The notes below the pieces were generated by a model. The model had not been told where the DNA came from. It was given only the letters and a program-made list of their open reading frames with translations, and made no database searches. A DNA stretch of 9,644 bases, from assembly GCA_016282455.1 (NCBI GenBank), contig JAEEKM010000119.1, positions 1 to 9,644 of the forward strand. The letters run 5' to 3'. Origin of the DNA: Treponema sp. Its GTDB lineage: Bacteria > Spirochaetota > Spirochaetia > Treponematales > Treponemataceae. How positions within the stretch are numbered: position 1 is the first letter of the stretch; each line of letters starts with the position of its first letter. The translations under genes were made by a program, and so were the position numbers. Below, piece by piece: positions 5,161-9,644 of the stretch.

Positions 5161-6437
5161 GCTTTTGCAATAAGTTTACGGGCATATTCTATATCTGTCT
5201 GATTTGTTTCTTCCAGAAAATAAGAAGCAAAATCTGCAATGAAGTTTTGCTCATTTTCTGGATCAACAAAAATGTTTATTGTTTTACCTTTTTTTAAAAG
5301 ACAATTATCAGTGCCGGTTCTTGTTTTGAGGTTAAAACTTCTCCCTTCGCCATAGCAGGTAAGATTTACCGGGTAGAGCCCGTTTATCATAACAGAAGTG
5401 TTTACGCTTACTTCTGTTATTACGCACTGGATTTTTCTTCCTGTAAAAATCAGGTTTTCTTTTTTAATTTTCTTTTGTGTTGTAATAAGGAGAATGTTTC
5501 CTAAAAGCAGCCAGAAAAGACTAAAGCTTCCCCATATCAAATAACCTGTCCAGCTGAGTGCATTGCCTGCTACGAGCATTCCGTCGTTTTCAACATGTAT
5601 AATAAAGCCCAGTGAAGCAAATAGAATTCCTGCTGCAAAAAAAACAATGAATGAAAAAGCGGCAAAAATCACCTGTCCGAATGATATAGGAGATTCTGGT
5701 TTTTCTGGGGCTATATGCAGGGTAATTGGGCCGCCTATTGTCGGGTATGCGGAACTTTGTGAAGGAAGCTCAGCCTTGTATTCTTTACCCTCAAATTTGT
5801 ATTTTACAATGGAAGAAAACTCATACTTACCGGTAATTATGGAAACAAGACGTCCTGTAGTTTTTTCAGACTTAAGAGCACGAATAAATGTCGGAAGACT
5901 CCAAAATAAAAAGATCAGCGGGAAAAATGGCAGGAAAAATGACAGTATTGTAAGAATTATGCAGACTGTAAGATGATTTTTTGTTATTGCTTTAGCAGGA
6001 TTTTTTCTATAAACAAGAAGAGGAATTTCTGTTCCATTAGCTTTTCCATAAGAGGAAGCAAAGTCCATTGCTTTCTGGTAAATTTTTCCTTCATGACAAT
6101 ATTCAACAATATACCAGGTTTTTCTTTTTGAATTTCTAGTAGTCACCGTCAGTGGCGTAAAAGAAGATATTTCACCTGTGAGCTTTACGGCTTTTCTTGC
6201 CTGAATAAATGTAGGAAGTGTCAGGGCTGTTATTATTCCTATGGTGATTGCTCCTGAGTAGATGCTTATAACTTTAGTCAGTTGTCCGTGAGTTATCTGT
6301 ATAAAGCCAAGTTGAATCATGAATAAAAAAATCAGGGGCAACCCGAGCAGAACACCTGCAGTAATGCAGCCGATTGCGTTTGTGTAGGGATTATTTTTTC
6401 CTACAGTAATACTGTAACTCGCATTTGCAATTTCCAT
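5136..6437 (-). CDS. Polytopic membrane protein with three DUF3592-like segments
   Basis: A 433-residue protein when started at the ATG at 6437. That start follows AAGGGG (6448-6453) by 10 nt and lies downstream of a good promoter; a longer frame to 6575 would run through that promoter. Hydrophobic segments lie at about 21-43, 55-77, 155-182, 253-282 and 295-320, the third long enough for a re-entrant pair. Between and after them are three soluble segments of similar plan, about 78-150, 183-252 and 329-405. Each has a TGxx strand, a YxxEGKxY-like centre (EYCHEGKIY, KYKFEGKEY, TCYGEGRSF) and an ending with a proline-containing turn (YRKNP, APEKP, VDPEN). The first two both open with LPTFI-x-A-x-K. 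This plan matches DUF3592 proteins, normally single-copy, whose function is unknown. Codon use is AT-richer than the flanking genes. It is monocistronic and convergent with hsp20. Confidence 0.7.
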   Translation of the reverse strand: MEIANASYSITVGKNNPYTNAIGCITAGVLLGLPLIFLFMIQLGFIQITHGQLTKVISIYSGAITIGIITALTLPTFIQARKAVKLTGEISSFTPLTVTTRNSKRKTWYIVEYCHEGKIYQKAMDFASSYGKANGTEIPLLVYRKNPAKAITKNHLTVCIILTILSFFLPFFPLIFLFWSLPTFIRALKSEKTTGRLVSIITGKYEFSSIVKYKFEGKEYKAELPSQSSAYPTIGGPITLHIAPEKPESPISFGQVIFAAFSFIVFFAAGILFASLGFIIHVENDGMLVAGNALSWTGYLIWGSFSLFWLLLGNILLITTQKKIKKENLIFTGRKIQCVITEVSVNTSVMINGLYPVNLTCYGEGRSFNLKTRTGTDNCLLKKGKTINIFVDPENEQNFIADFASYFLEETNQTDIEYARKLIAKAKSRLSSK

Positions 6438-6470
6438 AAACAGAGATCCCCTTTTTATATGATTTACAGT

Positions 6471-6499
6471 ATTATACCACACTTTTTCCAGCCAGTCAT
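6471..6499 (-). promoter_or_regulatory. Sigma-70-type promoter of the DUF3592-like gene
   Basis: Read on the - strand, a perfect -10 TATAAT (6471-6476) lies 17 bp from ATGACT (6494-6499; 4 of 6 to TTGACA). The start near 6464 gives a 27-nt leader to the ATG at 6437 and supports that shorter gene start. Confidence 0.65.
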
Positions 6500-6556
6500 T
6501 TTTTTGAAGCACTAGGCAAGTAGTAATATATAAAGACCTACAAACTCGTATGATAG

Positions 6557-6582
6557 AAAAATTGCAGGGATGCAATTTTTTT
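6557..6582. repeat. 10-bp perfect hairpin with T-tract between divergent promoters
   Basis: AAAAATTGCA (6557-6566) and TGCAATTTTT (6571-6580) form a perfect stem around GGGA, with T continuing to 6582. It has the form of a terminator on both strands, but no gene ends here. It would insulate the divergent promoters or end a very short transcript. Confidence 0.55.
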
Positions 6583-6587
6583 ATCAG

Positions 6588-6616
6588 TGTACAAAACCCA
6601 AAAAATCGGGTATAAT
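6588..6616 (+). promoter_or_regulatory. Sigma-70-type promoter of the DUF2804-like gene
   Basis: A perfect -10 TATAAT (6611-6616) is preceded at 17 bp by TGTACA (6588-6593; 4 of 6 to TTGACA). The predicted start near 6623 gives a 26-nt leader. It should drive both genes downstream. Confidence 0.65.
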
Positions 6617-6637
6617 ATGGAAGTTCTGAAAAATCAG

Positions 6638-6651
6638 AGAGGATAGGTTTG
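6638..6651 (+). promoter_or_regulatory. Ribosome binding site deciding a TTG start
   Basis: AGAGG (6638-6642) lies 6 nt before TTG (6649-6651). The next in-frame ATG is deep inside conserved-looking sequence, so TTG is the likely start. Confidence 0.6.
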
Positions 6652-7716
6652 TATAGCAGGAAGATAGAGGACTGTCCTGAAAAGTTTGTTCACAACGGAA
6701 AGATTGTGTTCGGTACTTTTAAGGGGCATCCCAAGCGCCTTGACATTCGCGGTGTGGCAGGACCATACGGTGTAGTGCCGCTTCCCACGTTCATTACCAA
6801 CCTGCGCATAAAAAGCAGGCTTTCGTTTTTTTTCTCAGTGGGCGAATACATTGGCAATATAGAATTCTTTGACGCAAAAGTTTTTGGCATGGCAGAAATT
6901 TGTTTCTGGAACATGACCACTAAACAGCGTTTTGTTTACCGTTCCGTAATGGGCCCCCGTAAAAGATTTGTTCCCCATCGTCTTGAATATGCAAGTACTG
7001 CCTGTTACAAAAAAAGCAGATACATCCGCATCTCATGGGACAGAAGCCGCAACAAGTTAAGCGTTATCTTTAACCTTAAGGGAGATTCTGTCCGCCCCGG
7101 TGCAAATGCCGCTCTTCTTGCAAACTTCGATTCAGAAGATTTTGCTGAATTAACTTCAGTAGTTCCTGCTCCAACCCTCAGAAGATGTTCTGCCGTTTAC
7201 AATGCAATGCTTCCCCTGCACGGAGCAATTTCTCTTTTGGGAAAAGACGGAAGTCAGAAAACAATGGATGACAAAGACGGTGTATGTTTCTTTGACATGA
7301 ACCGTTCTTACATGAAGTTCCGTTCTTACGGAGAGTTTGTTACAGGACTCGGAAGTGTAAACGGAAAAAATATTTCCTTCCGCATAAAAAGTACATCCCA
7401 GGATGCAGCCCTGCCGGACAAATACAATGAGAATGTTTTGTTTTACGATGGAAAAGCAACGCCTCTTCCTCCGGTAGTTATAACTCATCCTTACGGAATA
7501 ATGAATCAGTGGGTCATACAGGACACAGAGAACATGATTGACCTGACCTTTACCCCAATTTCTGAAAACCTGAACAAAATAAGTATTCTTGTTTTACGTA
7601 CCGTCTACCACACAATCTACGGAACTTTTGAAGGAATGGTACGCACCGCTGACGGTGAAAAAATAAACATCAAGTCTCTTGCGGGGCTTTCTGAAAAATA
7701 TACAATCCGGTTGTAA
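6649..7716 (+). CDS. DUF2804 domain-like protein
   Basis: A 355-residue protein with no signal peptide and no membrane helix, so probably cytoplasmic. It is rich in beta strands and aromatic residues. Recognisable stretches include FKGHPKRLDI (24-33), SFFFSVGEYIGNIEFFDAKV (59-78), RYIRISWDR (124-132) and FNLKGDSVRPGA (141-152). The second half has LPLHGAISLL (188-197) and FFDMNRSYMKFRSYGEFVTG (214-233), resembling the G-x-hydrophobic and D-x-x-R-x-x-x-x-x-x segments of DUF2804 as I remember them. DUF2804 proteins have no firmly known activity. It begins at TTG behind its own promoter and is followed 16 bp later by a large unknown protein, so the two are likely co-transcribed. The domain call is from memory of motifs and should be treated as moderate; the reading frame itself is secure. 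Confidence 0.65.
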   Translation: MYSRKIEDCPEKFVHNGKIVFGTFKGHPKRLDIRGVAGPYGVVPLPTFITNLRIKSRLSFFFSVGEYIGNIEFFDAKVFGMAEICFWNMTTKQRFVYRSVMGPRKRFVPHRLEYASTACYKKSRYIRISWDRSRNKLSVIFNLKGDSVRPGANAALLANFDSEDFAELTSVVPAPTLRRCSAVYNAMLPLHGAISLLGKDGSQKTMDDKDGVCFFDMNRSYMKFRSYGEFVTGLGSVNGKNISFRIKSTSQDAALPDKYNENVLFYDGKATPLPPVVITHPYGIMNQWVIQDTENMIDLTFTPISENLNKISILVLRTVYHTIYGTFEGMVRTADGEKINIKSLAGLSEKYTIRL

Positions 7717-7732
7717 ACAGGAGAAAGAGAGC

Positions 7733-9644
7733 ATGTCTGACGAATACAAAGGAACAGCACGTACACTTGAACCTGGGACTATTGATCAGATTAGAAAAAA
7801 TCTTGGTCCCCTTGATCCTGAAGAAGCAAATTTACTCAGTAAAAAACTTGGCGGTGAAGTTTTAAGGGAACGTTCGGCAGATCCCTCTCCTTCTTCCATG
7901 CCAAGAAGAAGTTCCCGTATTGAACCTGTCATAAAAGCATCAGGCCTTTCTTCGAGGGATGTTGCCTCTTATGGGGGTGGCGGCGGTTCTTCGTATCAGA
8001 GTTCGTCATCAAATTCAAATATTAGGGGAGTCGCAGTGAACACACCAAAAAAACGTAAGACAGTAGAAGAACTTCCCGAAGTCACTTCTAAAGATTTAAA
8101 ACTCATGGACAAACTCATGCGCAGTCCCGAGTATGATATTAAACCCGATTTTGGCGTATTTAATTTTCTCTACCTCATGTCAGCAAAGAACAGGGAAAAA
8201 GTTGCACGCGGATATGCAGAGTACACCGTTAAACAGCACATTGACCACATGCAGCTTTTTATCAGTACGATAAAAACTTTCATTCAGCTTTCACCAGATT
8301 CCTACAAGGCAAAGATTGCAACAGAAACAGACCTTAAGTTTAAATTCCTCCGCACTGTGGGAATGTGGACAATGCGAGACATTAAGGTTTATGCAATAGA
8401 TGTAGAAGATGGAGCCGCCGACATGACGGTTGCCCAGATGATTCCTTTTGTACGTTCAGTTTATCACGAGCTCATTACAATCAACTACATCGGTGAACAG
8501 CAGATTCCTGCAATGATAAAAGAAGTGTATGGCGATTTGTGTACCTTCCCGGAAGTGAACAAGCAAAAGATGCAGCAGCTTGCAAAAGAAGGCATTACTG
8601 AATGGCTTTACATTTACAATTCAATCATTAAGGGAATGTATCCTCTTCTCATGCGAATGTGTTCTGATGAGTATGTGGAGTTCCCCCGTTTCTTTAACGC
8701 AAAGATTGCAGACATCTTAAAGTTTGTAAACAGAACCAAATTTGATCTTCTTCTTCCTGAAAAGAAAAAGAAAACTGATGATGCAGAAAAGAAAAAGGCT
8801 GAGGAAGAAGAGAAGAAAAAGAAAGATGAAAAACGCCACGTAGCAGGTGTGAAAGATGAACTTGTTACAACAGGACTTCACATTCTTGAACAGTTGTTCC
8901 CAATGGCAGGTTTCTCTTCTCTTGAAAAACATCCGGACCTCTATCCTTATTTCCAGCCGCTCTATCGCTTTGAAGACGGATTCAATATGCTGCACCCGGA
9001 GAACCCCCTTCAGGTAACGGTTGTTCTCTGCCGCATTCTGGAAGATTTTTTCCAGGGTCTCCGAAACATTGACTTTAATATCAAGGCAGATGAAAAACTT
9101 GGCGCAATCAATGATTCCATTGCAGACAGTTTGAATGACTGGGCAAGTTACCGTGAAGATCTGTTTGAGAAAAAACTTGGAGATTATTTGAGAAACTACG
9201 TTAACTCAATTTACTCTCAGTCAGATTATCCTTCTACCCAGTATGGTAAGGAAAACCTGAACAACATCTACTGGAGGACAAAGTATTACTTCCTGCCCCT
9301 TTACCAGTTCAGCGCACCCATTTTGAAAAAGCCTAATAATGACAGCCGCTATAAACCTATGTATGCGCGCACGGACTATATACGCACTGTCTTTACAGCC
9401 CTTGCAAAACGTATTGATGAGAATGCTTCCTCAAAGGGAACTGTTCTTGGTGTGCTTAACCCCTGGAACCGCTACGTGTTTGATTTGCCCAATAATATTT
9501 CCAGAAGATTGGATGTACTCCTTGGTGCAAGGGCTGATGATGATGTGACCCGTGCAACAAATGCTAACCTTATCAAATACACTCTCTGCATAATCTCTGT
9601 GCTTGACTGGTGGGTTAACAATTCTTCAAGCCCCGCTTACACAA
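7733..9644 (+). CDS. Large soluble protein, spirochaete-type, 3' end outside window
   Basis: The frame is open from ATG at 7733, behind AGGAGA (7719-7724, 8-nt spacing), to the right edge: at least 637 residues. I do not recognise the family with certainty. No signal peptide or membrane segment is visible, so it is probably cytoplasmic. The N-terminal 110 residues look disordered, with a Gly/Ser/Asn-rich linker at about 80-97 (GGGGGSSYQSSSSNSN). A largely helical domain follows from about 115 to 340. Then comes a Lys/Glu-rich charged stretch (about 342-369), and a second region rich in Tyr, Phe and Trp that continues past the edge. The layout, disordered head plus two helical domains joined by a charged linker, suggests a scaffold or binding protein rather than an enzyme, but no catalytic motif or partner can be named. 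It probably shares a transcript with the DUF2804-like gene. Confidence 0.85.
   Translation, partial: MSDEYKGTARTLEPGTIDQIRKNLGPLDPEEANLLSKKLGGEVLRERSADPSPSSMPRRSSRIEPVIKASGLSSRDVASYGGGGGSSYQSSSSNSNIRGVAVNTPKKRKTVEELPEVTSKDLKLMDKLMRSPEYDIKPDFGVFNFLYLMSAKNREKVARGYAEYTVKQHIDHMQLFISTIKTFIQLSPDSYKAKIATETDLKFKFLRTVGMWTMRDIKVYAIDVEDGAADMTVAQMIPFVRSVYHELITINYIGEQQIPAMIKEVYGDLCTFPEVNKQKMQQLAKEGITEWLYIYNSIIKGMYPLLMRMCSDEYVEFPRFFNAKIADILKFVNRTKFDLLLPEKKKKTDDAEKKKAEEEEKKKKDEKRHVAGVKDELVTTGLHILEQLFPMAGFSSLEKHPDLYPYFQPLYRFEDGFNMLHPENPLQVTVVLCRILEDFFQGLRNIDFNIKADEKLGAINDSIADSLNDWASYREDLFEKKLGDYLRNYVNSIYSQSDYPSTQYGKENLNNIYWRTKYYFLPLYQFSAPILKKPNNDSRYKPMYARTDYIRTVFTALAKRIDENASSKGTVLGVLNPWNRYVFDLPNNISRRLDVLLGARADDDVTRATNANLIKYTLCIISVLDWWVNNSSSPAYT

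Noticed and set aside
6438..6575. N-terminal 46-residue extension of the DUF3592-like gene
   Set aside because: It would cross the TATAAT and -35 of the gene's own promoter and part of the AT hairpin, has no Shine-Dalgarno, and reads as low-quality protein. The ATG at 6437 has AAGGGG upstream.
8717..8995. 92-residue - strand frame with a Phe/Leu-rich, membrane-like stretch
   Set aside because: The hydrophobic run is the antisense of the Lys/Glu-rich linker of the large + strand gene. It is a composition artefact.

Overview
The window looks like chromosomal DNA of a treponeme-like spirochaete. The basis is indirect. The gene set matches: an anaerobic FAD oxidoreductase trio with a DUF1667 protein, a chemotaxis receptor, a DUF2804-type protein, and a large soluble protein that I associate with treponemes but cannot name. 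Initiation at TTG is frequent, composition is moderate, and there is an intergenic palindromic repeat built around a GACAGGCTCAATGACC core that I recall from treponemes and some other genomes. No rRNA, tRNA, CRISPR array, transposase gene or phage gene is visible.

Layout. (1) Positions 1-2277, + strand: the 3' part of a GlpA-like FAD oxidoreductase with a C-terminal BFD-type [2Fe-2S] domain, then a second FAD/NAD oxidoreductase, then a small four-cysteine DUF1667 protein. All three reading frames overlap, so they should be one translationally coupled unit, probably a membrane-associated or cytoplasmic dehydrogenase for glycerol 3-phosphate or a similar substrate. (2) Positions 2278-2631: a gene-free, hairpin-rich stretch holding a MITE-like element of about 154 bp (2376-2529) with 16-bp imperfect terminal inverted repeats, then an AT-rich promoter. 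(3) Positions 2632-4503: a methyl-accepting chemotaxis protein with six predicted membrane helices instead of the usual two, closed by a terminator. (4) Positions 4621-5095: an Hsp20 small heat-shock gene. It is preceded by a full match to the sigma-54 (-24/-12) promoter consensus, an upstream 15-bp palindrome that could be an enhancer site, and an inverted repeat that brackets the ribosome binding site. (5) Positions 5136-6437, - strand: an AT-richer gene for a membrane protein with three successive DUF3592-like segments; its start is best placed at 6437. (6) Positions 6438-6648: a divergent promoter region with a strong 10-bp hairpin. (7) Positions 6649-9644, + strand: a DUF2804-like protein followed 16 bp later by a large soluble protein that runs off the right edge.

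The clusters appear functionally independent (redox metabolism, chemotaxis, stress, unknown membrane and cytoplasmic proteins). The regulatory DNA in front of hsp20 and the intergenic mobile-like repeat are the most distinctive signals. No clearly new multi-gene system is evident.
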